DNA of 16,909 nt from Spirochaetaceae bacterium (GTDB taxonomy: Bacteria; Spirochaetota; Spirochaetia; DSM-2461). This document shows positions 6,643 through 13,464 of this stretch, piece by piece. The notes below the pieces were generated by a model that had not been told where the DNA came from, did not search any database, and was given only the letters and a program-made list of their open reading frames with translations. Location of the stretch: positions 1 to 16,909 of the forward strand of contig JAEINM010000034.1 in NCBI GenBank assembly GCA_016342385.1, read 5' to 3'. Within the stretch, counting starts at the first letter, position 1. Each line of letters begins with the position of its first letter. The translations under genes were made by a program, and so were the position numbers.

Positions 6643-7668
6643 TTAATCCCAGTAGAGAAGGACTTTACCCGATTGTCCGCTGGACATAATTTCAAATCCC
6701 TTCTCATATTCATCAATAGGCAGCCTGTGAGTGATAATCCTGCTGATATCGAGACCGGTGCGTATCATGGCAGCCATTTTATACCAGGTTTCATACATTT
6801 CTCTTCCATAGATACCTTTCAGATGAAGACCTTTGAAAATAATCTCATTCCAGTCTACAGGGCATTCGCCGGAGGGGATCCCCAGCAAAGAGACACGTCC
6901 TCCATTGTTCATCATTCTAAAAAGCTGTTTCTGTGCATCGGGACTTCCCGACATCTCCAGCCCTACATCAAAACCCTCAAGCATATGCAGTTCACTCATA
7001 ATATCTTCCAGCTTGTCTTTTGCAATATTAACAGCTCTGGTAACTCCCATCTGACGGGCCATATTCAGCCTGTATTCATTGATATCAGTAATAATGACAT
7101 AACGAGCCCCTGCATGTCTGGCAACCGCTGCCGCCATAATCCCTATAGGTCCGGCTCCAGTGATCAATACATCCTCTCCGACCATATCAAAGGACAATGC
7201 CGTGTGTACGGCATTTCCGAAAGGATCGAAAATAGAGGCTATTTCATCAGAAATGAAATCGTCGAGCTTAAAGGCATTGGAAGCGGGTATAACAAGGTAT
7301 TCCGCAAAGCAGCCCTGCCTGTTGACTCCGACTCCTTCAGTATTCCTGCAGAGATGCTGTTTCCCGGCACGACAGTTTCTGCAGTGACCGCAGGTAAGAT
7401 GTCCCTCCCCTGAAACCCTGTCGCCAATCTGAAATCCGTTTACTTCATCTCCCAGAGCCTGGACAATTCCAACGAATTCATGACCCGTAATCATAGGAAC
7501 GGGAATTGTTTTCTGTGACCACTTGTCCCAATTATAAATGTGTATATCTGTACCGCAGATAGCAGTAATTTTAATTTTTATAAGCAGATCATTGGGTCCG
7601 TATTCAGGTATCGGAACATCAATCATCCAGATCCCTTTTTCTTTTTTCGTTTTTGCCAGTGCTTTCAT
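6643..7668 (-). CDS. tdh: L-threonine 3-dehydrogenase
   Basis: Zinc-dependent, NAD-linked dehydrogenase that oxidises L-threonine to 2-amino-3-ketobutyrate, normally cleaved by Kbl to glycine and acetyl-CoA. From the ATG at 7668 the protein is 341 residues, the same length as E. coli Tdh as I recall it, and closely similar throughout. Catalytic zinc ligands are visible at Cys38 (AICGTDIH) and His63-Glu64 (TGHEF). The structural zinc site is Cys93, Cys96, Cys99 and Cys107 (CGHCRNC, then HLC). The NAD-binding loop GAGPIG begins at 171. The substrate-region motifs GVGVNR, FDPFGNAVHTALSF and IYGREMYETWYKM are intact. A TTG six bases upstream is in frame, but GGAG is better spaced for the ATG (8 bases). 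No kbl gene is adjacent. It lies 43 bases after the response regulator gene on the same strand with no terminator seen between. Confidence 0.96.
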   Translation of the reverse strand: MKALAKTKKEKGIWMIDVPIPEYGPNDLLIKIKITAICGTDIHIYNWDKWSQKTIPVPMITGHEFVGIVQALGDEVNGFQIGDRVSGEGHLTCGHCRNCRAGKQHLCRNTEGVGVNRQGCFAEYLVIPASNAFKLDDFISDEIASIFDPFGNAVHTALSFDMVGEDVLITGAGPIGIMAAAVARHAGARYVIITDINEYRLNMARQMGVTRAVNIAKDKLEDIMSELHMLEGFDVGLEMSGSPDAQKQLFRMMNNGGRVSLLGIPSGECPVDWNEIIFKGLHLKGIYGREMYETWYKMAAMIRTGLDISRIITHRLPIDEYEKGFEIMSSGQSGKVLLYWD

Positions 7669-7711
7669 AGACAATTCTCCCCATTTTATGAAATTACTCT
7701 AGATATTACAT

Positions 7712-8332
7712 TTATATAGTTATGATTCTCAGCTTTACGGCCTGTTTTATTAACTCCGTCTGATGTTCGAGTTTCATTTTCCTCATAATATTGTCCCTAT
7801 GAACCGAGACGGTCTTAGGGCTGACATTGAGCTTGTATGCGATCTCTTTATAACCGACACCTTCCGCAAGCAGTCGAAAAATCTGCTGTTCTCTCGCCGT
7901 TAAGGTTTCATAAAGAGAGAACTCATTACTTTCATAATCATTGAGGATGCTTTCTACTTCTTCAGATACCCAGAATCCCCGCTTTTTGGGATGACAGATC
8001 GCCTCAATCAGCAGATCGAGAGAATCATCTTTCAGAAAATAGCCCCTAAAACCTTCATTCAAGGCTCTTTGGATAAAAAAGGGGGTTTTGTGCATGGAAA
8101 GAAAGAAAATCTGAGGAATCTGTATGCTGTCCTTCAGCTCATTGGCCAGATCAAATCCGTTTTCATCACCCAGACTGATATCGACTATAGCTGCTGAAAA
8201 CCGGATTTTACAGGCCATCTCTATGGCGGAATCACTATTGCAGGCATAATACATGGTATACTCTTCCGGCATTTCCGCCTTTAATCCCCCGAAAATAAGT
8301 TGATGATCATCAATTATAAGGATATTTCGCAT
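7712..8332 (-). CDS. NarL/LuxR-family response regulator
   Basis: A 206-residue transcription regulator. The receiver domain (residues 1-120) has the acidic pair Asp8-Asp9, the phospho-acceptor Asp51 in AAIVDISLGDENG, the switch Ser79 and Lys101 (GYFLKDDS). A LuxR-type helix-turn-helix follows at about 143-200 (LTAREQQIFRLLAEG; YKEIAYKLNVSPKTVSVH). All key receiver residues are present, so it should be phosphorylated by the kinase encoded just upstream. The ATG at 8332 lies inside the end of that kinase gene (19-base overlap) and has only a weak ribosome site, pointing to translational coupling. Candidate targets are tdh just downstream and the divergent membrane-protein gene at 9483, but this is inference from position. 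Confidence 0.93.
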   Translation of the reverse strand: MRNILIIDDHQLIFGGLKAEMPEEYTMYYACNSDSAIEMACKIRFSAAIVDISLGDENGFDLANELKDSIQIPQIFFLSMHKTPFFIQRALNEGFRGYFLKDDSLDLLIEAICHPKKRGFWVSEEVESILNDYESNEFSLYETLTAREQQIFRLLAEGVGYKEIAYKLNVSPKTVSVHRDNIMRKMKLEHQTELIKQAVKLRIITI

Positions 8333-9459
8333 AATTCTACTGGTATATCAATCGATATATCCGTACCTTCTCCTTCTAAAGAATTTAATGTGTACTCCCC
8401 TCTTAAAATATCAAGACGGTATTTTATACTTTCCAGACCGATACCCTTTCTATAAACAAGATAGGGATCAAATCCTTTACCATTGTCCTTATATTTAATA
8501 TTAAGGGTTGGATGACTGTATACAAGTAATAAATCAATTTCTGTGGCTTCTGAATGAATTCGGGAATTAGTCAGTATTTCCTGAATAATCCTGTAAATAT
8601 GAAGGGCTGCTGAGGGATTCAGTTTCAAGGCATTAAGACCTACAGTCTTTCTGTTCAGCTTAAAATCCGAAAGAACATTGAAATCGGAAAAAAGTGTTTC
8701 CAGATAATCCTTAAAAGAGACATCGGGATTATCTGGCGCTTTGAGCATTCGAGAGAGATACCTGACTCTTTTTATAACATCGGAAGCATAGTTCTCCATA
8801 AGTTCCGTGTGTTCATCTATAGTGTTTTTACTTTTAAAATACCGTTTTATTATGGCGAGCTTCTGGGCAATATCATCATGAAGTTCAAAAGCGATAAGAC
8901 TTCTCTCTTTTTCAAGCTGATCATAGAGCTTATTATTCGTTTCATTCCGGATCTTCTCATAGCGCAATACTTTATAGTTTTCATATTGGCTGATTCCGAG
9001 AAAAAGAATCATTGATATAATAGTGACAAATATGAACAGGTATATGACTCGGAAGGTTTTCTCCCTGACAAGACTTTGCTCATGAACAATATTGAGAACT
9101 CTATGAACAAGGTTGTACAATTTATTGAGATCTTCTTTTCCTCTGATCTCAAATTTAAAACTTTCCCCATCAATTTCCTCGTATGTGGAGAAAAGCTTAT
9201 TCAGAGTGTCTGAATCCAGCAGAGAATTAATATGCCTCCTCAGGACTTCCATTTTTTCACTGGTTAAATCATCGTCCATAAGATTCTGATAAATAAGATG
9301 ATTTATCTCATCAAAGGATTGGTTTATTTCATCAACCCAATAGACAGTAGTAACATGGAGAAAGACAAAATTGGCGATGAGCAAAGAGACGACTAAAACA
9401 CCAGTTGCGAAGATTACTGCAGGCTGTATTATTTTATCAATCAGTTGTTTACCCTTCAT
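8314..9459 (-). CDS. Sensor histidine kinase, NarX/DegS-like (HisKA_3)
   Basis: A 381-residue membrane kinase. It has a first helix near residues 13-35, a sensor segment of about 100 residues predicted outside the membrane (roughly 36-136), and a second helix near 137-157. The HisKA_3 dimerisation and phosphorylation motif has His194 in LIAFELHDDIAQKL. The ATPase domain shows the N-box with Asn298 (IIQEILTNSRIHSEA), the G1 box DNGKGFD starting at 325 and the G2 box KGIGLESIKYRL near 338. This class pairs with NarL/LuxR regulators, and such a regulator overlaps its 3' end. The sensor segment shows no domain I can name, so the signal is unknown. There is no clear ribosome site before the ATG at 9459. 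The start is only 23 bases from the divergent gene at 9483. Confidence 0.92.
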   Translation of the reverse strand: MKGKQLIDKIIQPAVIFATGVLVVSLLIANFVFLHVTTVYWVDEINQSFDEINHLIYQNLMDDDLTSEKMEVLRRHINSLLDSDTLNKLFSTYEEIDGESFKFEIRGKEDLNKLYNLVHRVLNIVHEQSLVREKTFRVIYLFIFVTIISMILFLGISQYENYKVLRYEKIRNETNNKLYDQLEKERSLIAFELHDDIAQKLAIIKRYFKSKNTIDEHTELMENYASDVIKRVRYLSRMLKAPDNPDVSFKDYLETLFSDFNVLSDFKLNRKTVGLNALKLNPSAALHIYRIIQEILTNSRIHSEATEIDLLLVYSHPTLNIKYKDNGKGFDPYLVYRKGIGLESIKYRLDILRGEYTLNSLEGEGTDISIDIPVELCEISL

Positions 9460-9498
9460 ATAGCGTATGTTAACATTAAAAAATGGTTTTGTATTATA
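9460..9498. promoter_or_regulatory. Compact divergent start region with 10-bp palindrome
   Basis: Only 23 bases separate the two divergent start codons. They contain the perfect palindrome ATGTTAACAT (9467-9476). A consensus -10 box TATAAT for the kinase direction lies at 9498-9493, inside the first codons of the divergent gene; its -35 is weak. Any promoter for the plus-strand gene must overlap the kinase coding start. I could not fix that promoter. Confidence 0.35.
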
Positions 9499-10064
9499 TG
9501 ATTAAACAAAAAAACAGATTATTACTGACTACAGCAGCTGTGGTGGCGGCCATACTATTCAATGGATTCTTAAGCTATTTTAATAATTATCTTTCACTTC
9601 CCCTTTTCATGGACTCAATACTAACCATACTCATCGCCGCTCTATTTGGTCTCTGGCCTGCTACTGCAGTAGCTTTACTGACAAATTCCTTCATCGAATT
9701 ATTAAACGGCTTCCCGGGATATTATTTTCCTTTTACTATTACCAATCTTCTCACAGCCCTTTTAACTTCACTTTTTGTTTATAAAAAATACTTTGAAACT
9801 CCTAATCACGTCTTCTGGTTAATTCTGGTTTTGTCTTTTATCAATTCACTAACAGGAGCTATACTGGTAACATATATGTTCAACGGCGTTACCAACCACT
9901 CAATTGATAATATCGTCCGTGGAATAATCATGACAGGCCAGTCTGTTTTCTCATCGACACTCACTGTCCGGCTGGTGACAAACATAGTTGATAAAGGTCT
10001 GTCGGTAATGATCACCTATATTATTTACAAAAATATACAGAAAAAAGCCGGAAAACAACACTGA
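9483..10064 (+). CDS. Integral membrane protein, ECF transporter S-component-like
   Basis: A 193-residue very hydrophobic protein with about six membrane helices and a basic C-terminal tail (YKNIQKKAGKQH). The first third, with LPLFMDSILTILIAALFGLWPATAVALLTN, resembles substrate-binding S components of energy-coupling-factor vitamin importers, where a short acidic or polar helix pair is followed by a gate-like glycine-rich turn. No EcfA or EcfT gene is next to it, as expected for group II ECF systems that share one energising module. The substrate is unknown, and assignment to the S-component fold is from general pattern only. The start could be the ATG at 9483 or the one at 9498; neither has a good ribosome site. 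The next gene follows after nine bases. Confidence 0.6.
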   Translation: MVLYYMIKQKNRLLLTTAAVVAAILFNGFLSYFNNYLSLPLFMDSILTILIAALFGLWPATAVALLTNSFIELLNGFPGYYFPFTITNLLTALLTSLFVYKKYFETPNHVFWLILVLSFINSLTGAILVTYMFNGVTNHSIDNIVRGIIMTGQSVFSSTLTVRLVTNIVDKGLSVMITYIIYKNIQKKAGKQH

Positions 10065-10073
10065 GAGGACATT

Positions 10074-10865
10074 ATGAAAATATTTATAGTTGATTCATTT
10101 ACACAAGAGAGGTTTAAAGGAAATCCGGCTGCCGTTGCCATCTGTAACAGAGTGATAACAGAGACTGAGTGTCGGAATATCGCTATGGAAATGAATTTGT
10201 CGGAGACGGCTTTTCTCTATAAAAAAAAAGAATCTGAATATGATCTGAGATGGTTTACTCCCGAAGAAGAGGTCGATCTCTGTGGTCATGCGACTTTAGC
10301 TTCGGCTCACATATTATGGGAAAAAAGCTATGAAAATAAAGAATCCACTCTATTTTTTCATACTAAGAGCGGGTTACTGACAGCATCATGGGACAATGGA
10401 TGGATTACACTGAACTTTCCATCCAAACCGCTAGAACCATCGAAAGGAGATTCCTTTCTCTTTAAAGCTATACCGGGAACAATAAAGACAATACATGAAG
10501 ATAAAGATTCCTATATCATAGTCATGAAAAATGAAAGTGATGTGAAAAAGATGTCGCCCGATTTCGAACTATTGTATAAAACCAGACGTAAAGAAGTGAT
10601 CGTAACAGCACAATCAGAAAAAGATAACTGCGATTTCGTTTCGCGGTTCTTTGCCCCTGCCATAGGGATCAAAGAAGATCCGGTCACAGGTTCAGCACAC
10701 TGCTACCTGGCTCCTTACTGGGCAAAGATTCTGAATAAAAATGAATTGACCGGTTACCAGGCTTCAAAGAGAGGTGGATTTGTGCGGTGTACGGTTGTAG
10801 GTGATCGTGTTCTTTTAAAGGGTAAGGCCTGTACGGTATTGGTCGGGGAAATACATCGTGCGTAG
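10074..10865 (+). CDS. PhzF-family isomerase-like protein
   Basis: A 263-residue cytoplasmic protein of the PhzF/YddE fold, related to diaminopimelate epimerase. The visible family motifs are the N-terminal VDSFTQERFKGNPAAVA, the catalytic-type glutamate Glu44 in LSETAFL, DLCGHATLASAHIL (about 68-81), and the C-terminal half signature EDPVTGSAHCYLAPYW. Outside phenazine makers this family is widespread with mostly unknown substrates, so no pathway is assigned. AGAGGAC precedes the ATG at 10074 by a suitable distance, and the gene follows the ECF-S-like gene by nine bases, so they form a likely operon. The last four codons and the stop lie inside the 54-bp palindrome. The family's usual final strand (GKACTVLVGEI) is complete before them, so function is probably unaffected. 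Confidence 0.9.
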   Translation: MKIFIVDSFTQERFKGNPAAVAICNRVITETECRNIAMEMNLSETAFLYKKKESEYDLRWFTPEEEVDLCGHATLASAHILWEKSYENKESTLFFHTKSGLLTASWDNGWITLNFPSKPLEPSKGDSFLFKAIPGTIKTIHEDKDSYIIVMKNESDVKKMSPDFELLYKTRRKEVIVTAQSEKDNCDFVSRFFAPAIGIKEDPVTGSAHCYLAPYWAKILNKNELTGYQASKRGGFVRCTVVGDRVLLKGKACTVLVGEIHRA

Positions 10866-10902
10866 AGACAAGGCATGCCTTGTCTCTACGCACGATGTAT
10901 TT
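10849..10902. repeat. 54-bp perfect palindrome at a convergent gene junction
   Basis: The 27-base half from AAATACATCGTG through CGTAGAGACAAGGCA (10849-10875) is followed by its exact reverse complement (10876-10902). The centre is GGCATGCC. The inner part, GTAGAGACAAGG and its complement, resembles short palindromic repeats with GTAGAGAC arms that I recall from intergenic regions of several bacterial phyla. It includes the stop of the phzF-like gene (10863-10865) and ends five bases before the HD-gene stop (10908-10910). It may act as a two-way terminator, since the RNA hairpin would be very stable and is flanked by A/T-rich sequence. Confidence 0.85.
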
Positions 10903-10907
10903 AATAA

Positions 10908-11483
10908 TTAATCCCTTATATCACCGGCCAATCCGATTTCATCCGCGGCGGTTCGCATCCCCATTATGGTCAGTTCAATGACATCGGATATTTCCAGTCC
11001 AAGAATTTCAGCCCCTTTTTCAATTATAGAACGGTCCACACCTGCGGCAAATCGCTTGTCTTTCCATTTCTTTTTTACAGATTTTACTTTTGTATCGAGG
11101 ACACTTTTTGAAGGCCTGACCAATGCCGTCGTCGCAACCAGTCCGGTTAACTCATCGATAGTGTAGAGGTATTTTTCTAATTGAGATTCCGGTTGAATAT
11201 CGGTGCAGATTCCCCAGCCATGGCTGGCGACAGCACGGATATACTCTTGGGGCCAGTTGTTTTCAGTCAGGATTTCCGTGCATTTCACACAGTGCTCCTC
11301 GGGGAACATTTCATAGTGAACAAGACCAATAATTCCCCATTGATCAACATCCTCCCCCAGTTTCTCAGCGATATAGCGCATAACGGCTTCAACTGATAAG
11401 GCGTGTTTGACCAGACCATCTGTTTTATTATATTGCTTGAAAAGTTGTAAGGCTTCTTCCCTGGTGGGGATTTTTACTGACAT
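10908..11483 (-). CDS. HD-domain protein lacking the HD-doublet aspartate
   Basis: A 191-residue protein of the uncharacterised HD-superfamily group close to COG2316. Family landmarks are HALSVEAVMRYIAEKLGED (His27 as first metal ligand), WGIIGLVH, the late DELTGLVATTALVRPSKSV (Asp110), KSVKKKWKDKRFAAGVDRSII and the C-terminal ELTIMGMRTAADEIG. The signature doublet is altered: relatives normally read GLLHDxDYE followed by a pattern like MFPEEHC, while here GLVH56 runs straight into Tyr57 (GLVHYEMFPEEHC). This looks like an in-frame loss of three residues including the metal-binding Asp. The other ligands and the full length are kept. AGGAG sits eight bases before the ATG at 11483. It stands alone on its strand, convergent with the phzF-like gene. 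Any enzymatic activity is doubtful. Confidence 0.85.
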   Translation of the reverse strand: MSVKIPTREEALQLFKQYNKTDGLVKHALSVEAVMRYIAEKLGEDVDQWGIIGLVHYEMFPEEHCVKCTEILTENNWPQEYIRAVASHGWGICTDIQPESQLEKYLYTIDELTGLVATTALVRPSKSVLDTKVKSVKKKWKDKRFAAGVDRSIIEKGAEILGLEISDVIELTIMGMRTAADEIGLAGDIRD

Positions 11484-11768
11484 ATACTGTACTCCTGTAA
11501 TACGAGAATAATAATATTATTAAGGATATTGCGATAAAGATCTACTTTTTAAAGATTTTTCCTCTCTCTATAAATATTAGCATTTCATTTTCGCATAATA
11601 AAGCGTCAAAACCTTTTTATTCCGCATAATTAAAACCAACAAATACGACTCTCGTTTAACAGGAAGGTTAAAACAACAAAACCTCAAGCGATACTCCAAT
11701 AGTAGTAAATAATGATTTACAAAGCTCTTTGTATATTTCATACTTATAAATTATTAAAGGAGTTAATG
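11484..11768. promoter_or_regulatory. Regulatory interval before the peptide importer operon
   Basis: A 285-base non-coding stretch upstream of dppA and of the divergent HD gene. It holds a direct repeat CGCATAAT at 11592-11599 and 11623-11630, a 31-base step or about three helix turns. It also holds two overlapping dyads: GTAAAT/ATTTAC (11705-11720) and TACAAAG/CTTTGTA with a 2-base centre (11718-11733). I found no confident -35/-10 pair. The ribosome site AAGGAG (11757-11762) fixes the dppA start. Confidence 0.45.
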
Positions 11769-13364
11769 ATGAAAAAAAGTTTACTGATTCTTCTCACTTT
11801 GAGCATGATTCTCGTTATGGGATGTTCAAAAGAAGAAACTTCTACACAAGGTTCTGCTAGTGATAGCAAATCTGGTGGTGTTCTCGTATTTGCCCACTCT
11901 GGAGATGCAGTAGGTCTTGACCCTGCAAGAGAGACTGATGGCGAATCATTTATGATTTCAGACAATATTTACAACTGTCTTGTTGAATTCAAACCGGGTT
12001 CAACTGAAGTTATGCCGGGACTGGCTACAAGCTGGGATGTTTCAGCTGATGGTCTTGAGTACACTTTCAACTTGAGGAAAGGTGTAAAATTCCACGATGG
12101 AACAGATTTCAATGCCGATGCTGTAGTTTTTTCACATATGAGACAGCTAGATGAAAATCATCCCTATTATGAATATGGTCCCTGGAAATACTGGGGTGGT
12201 ATGGATATGAATAATATTGTAAAAGATATTGTCGCTGTTGATGCCAATACTGTTAAATATATTTTAAATAAACCTGAAGCCCCCTTCATTGCTAATCTGG
12301 CGATGAACTTTGCTGTCATTGTTTCTCCAGCAGCTTATGAAAAATATAAAGAAGATTATACAAATAACCCTGTAGGTACCGGTCCATTTAAATTTGTGTC
12401 ATGGACTAAAGATGACAATATTGTTGTTGAAAGATTTGATGGGTACTGGGGTGAAAAAGCTTACCTAGACAGAGTCATCTTTAAAGTAATCCCCGATGCA
12501 ACAGCAAGAGGACTTGCTCTTAAAAAAGGTGAGGTTGATTTAATTGACTATCCTTCACCCGAAGATATTCCGGGACTTAGAGCGACTGAGGGAATCAAAG
12601 TCATTGAGCAGGCCGGTATGAATATCGGGTACCTTGCAATGAATATGGAAAAGCCCCCATTTGATAATAAACTTGTTCGAAAAGCAATGAACTACGCCAT
12701 CAACAAGCAGGATATAATCGATGGTGTCTATGGTGGACTGGGACAGGTTGCTAAAAACCCCATTCCTCCAGGTCTGTGGTCATATAATGATGAAGTAGAG
12801 GACTATCCCTATGATCCTGCAAAGGCTAAAGAACTTCTTGCAGAAGCCGGATATGCCGATGGATTTTCAACAACACTATGGGCAATGCCTGTATCAAGAC
12901 CATACAATCCCAATGGGAAGAAAGTTGCAGAAATTATGCAGCAGCAATTAGCTGAAGTTGGAATCGATGCCGCTATCACTTCTTATGACTGGGGAACTTA
13001 TCTTGACAAAACAGATATGGGTGAGCACGACACTGCACTCCTCGGTTGGACAGGAGACAATGGTGACCCGGATAACTTTTTATGGGTACTTCTCTCAACT
13101 CCTGCAGCAGAAAAACCTGCTCAGAATATCGCATTTTTTAGAAATAAAGGATTTAATGATCTGATTAAGGAAGCAAAAGAAACATCTGATCAGGCGAAGA
13201 GAATTGAGCTGTATAAGCAGGCTCAGGTCATCTTTAAAGATGAAGCACCTTGGGTAACTTTGGCGCACTCTGTAGTTGTAGCACCAATGAAAGATGAAGT
13301 GATGGATTATGTTCTATATCCGACTTCAAAAAGAGTCTTCCATTCTGTATGGTTAAAAAAATAG
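11769..13364 (+). CDS. dppA: Dipeptide/oligopeptide-binding lipoprotein, DppA-like
   Basis: Family 5 binding protein of 531 residues that captures short peptides for the permeases downstream. The signal peptide ends in a lipobox (LVMGC, Cys19), so it is a lipoprotein. Family landmarks are the early DPARETDGESF, LAESW-type motif LATSWDVSADGLEYTFNLRKG, GTGPFKFVSW, and the segment GWTGDNGDPDNF near residues 426-437. That last segment is shared with E. coli DppA, where an aspartate binds the peptide amino terminus. The match favours dipeptides, but related nickel, glutathione and oligopeptide binders exist. Two adjacent ATGs occur (11766 and 11769). The second is six bases from AAGGAG and gives the cleaner signal peptide. 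The frame stays open to an ATG at 11712, but those extra residues lie before the ribosome site and would mask the signal. Confidence 0.93.
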   Translation: MKKSLLILLTLSMILVMGCSKEETSTQGSASDSKSGGVLVFAHSGDAVGLDPARETDGESFMISDNIYNCLVEFKPGSTEVMPGLATSWDVSADGLEYTFNLRKGVKFHDGTDFNADAVVFSHMRQLDENHPYYEYGPWKYWGGMDMNNIVKDIVAVDANTVKYILNKPEAPFIANLAMNFAVIVSPAAYEKYKEDYTNNPVGTGPFKFVSWTKDDNIVVERFDGYWGEKAYLDRVIFKVIPDATARGLALKKGEVDLIDYPSPEDIPGLRATEGIKVIEQAGMNIGYLAMNMEKPPFDNKLVRKAMNYAINKQDIIDGVYGGLGQVAKNPIPPGLWSYNDEVEDYPYDPAKAKELLAEAGYADGFSTTLWAMPVSRPYNPNGKKVAEIMQQQLAEVGIDAAITSYDWGTYLDKTDMGEHDTALLGWTGDNGDPDNFLWVLLSTPAAEKPAQNIAFFRNKGFNDLIKEAKETSDQAKRIELYKQAQVIFKDEAPWVTLAHSVVVAPMKDEVMDYVLYPTSKRVFHSVWLKK

Positions 13365-13396
13365 ATCTTTATTATTAAGATTCTTACTAGAAACTC

Positions 13397-13432
13397 AAGC
13401 AGAGGTGTATAATATGTACATCTCTGCTTTTT
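13397..13432 (+). terminator. Attenuator-type terminator between dppA and dppB
   Basis: A 13-bp stem with one G-U pair (arms 13397-13409, AAGCAGAGGTGTA, and 13417-13429) closes a 7-nt loop and runs into TTTTT. It has the form of a Rho-independent terminator, 33 bases past the dppA stop and before the permease genes. It should allow more DppA than DppBCDF. Confidence 0.85.
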
Positions 13433-13449
13433 ATTCGAGCGAATAAAAA
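13428..13449 (+). repeat. Second dyad overlapping the terminator U-tract
   Basis: Arms TTTTTATTCG (13428-13437) and CGAATAAAAA (13440-13449) are exact complements about a 2-base centre. In RNA this would be roughly a 9-bp stem with a GAGC loop. It reuses the T-run of the attenuator, so the two structures compete. It ends 15 bases before the dppB ATG. Confidence 0.6.
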
Positions 13450-13464
13450 TATTGGAAAAAAACA

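Noticed and set aside
6673..7413. A 246-codon open frame on the plus strand antisense to tdh
   Set aside because: tdh is unmistakable on the other strand, and the antisense translation has no domain, no ribosome site and a composition typical of a shadow frame.
9483..10865. Phenazine biosynthesis from the PhzF-like gene
   Set aside because: No other phenazine genes are present, and the PhzF fold is widespread in bacteria that make no phenazine.
10849..10902. The large palindrome as a CRISPR repeat or tRNA-like element
   Set aside because: There is a single copy without spacers, and the fully self-complementary sequence does not fit a tRNA fold.
11712..11768. N-terminal extension of DppA from an earlier ATG
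   Set aside because: The ribosome site AAGGAG lies after it, and the lipoprotein signal peptide starts cleanly at 11769.
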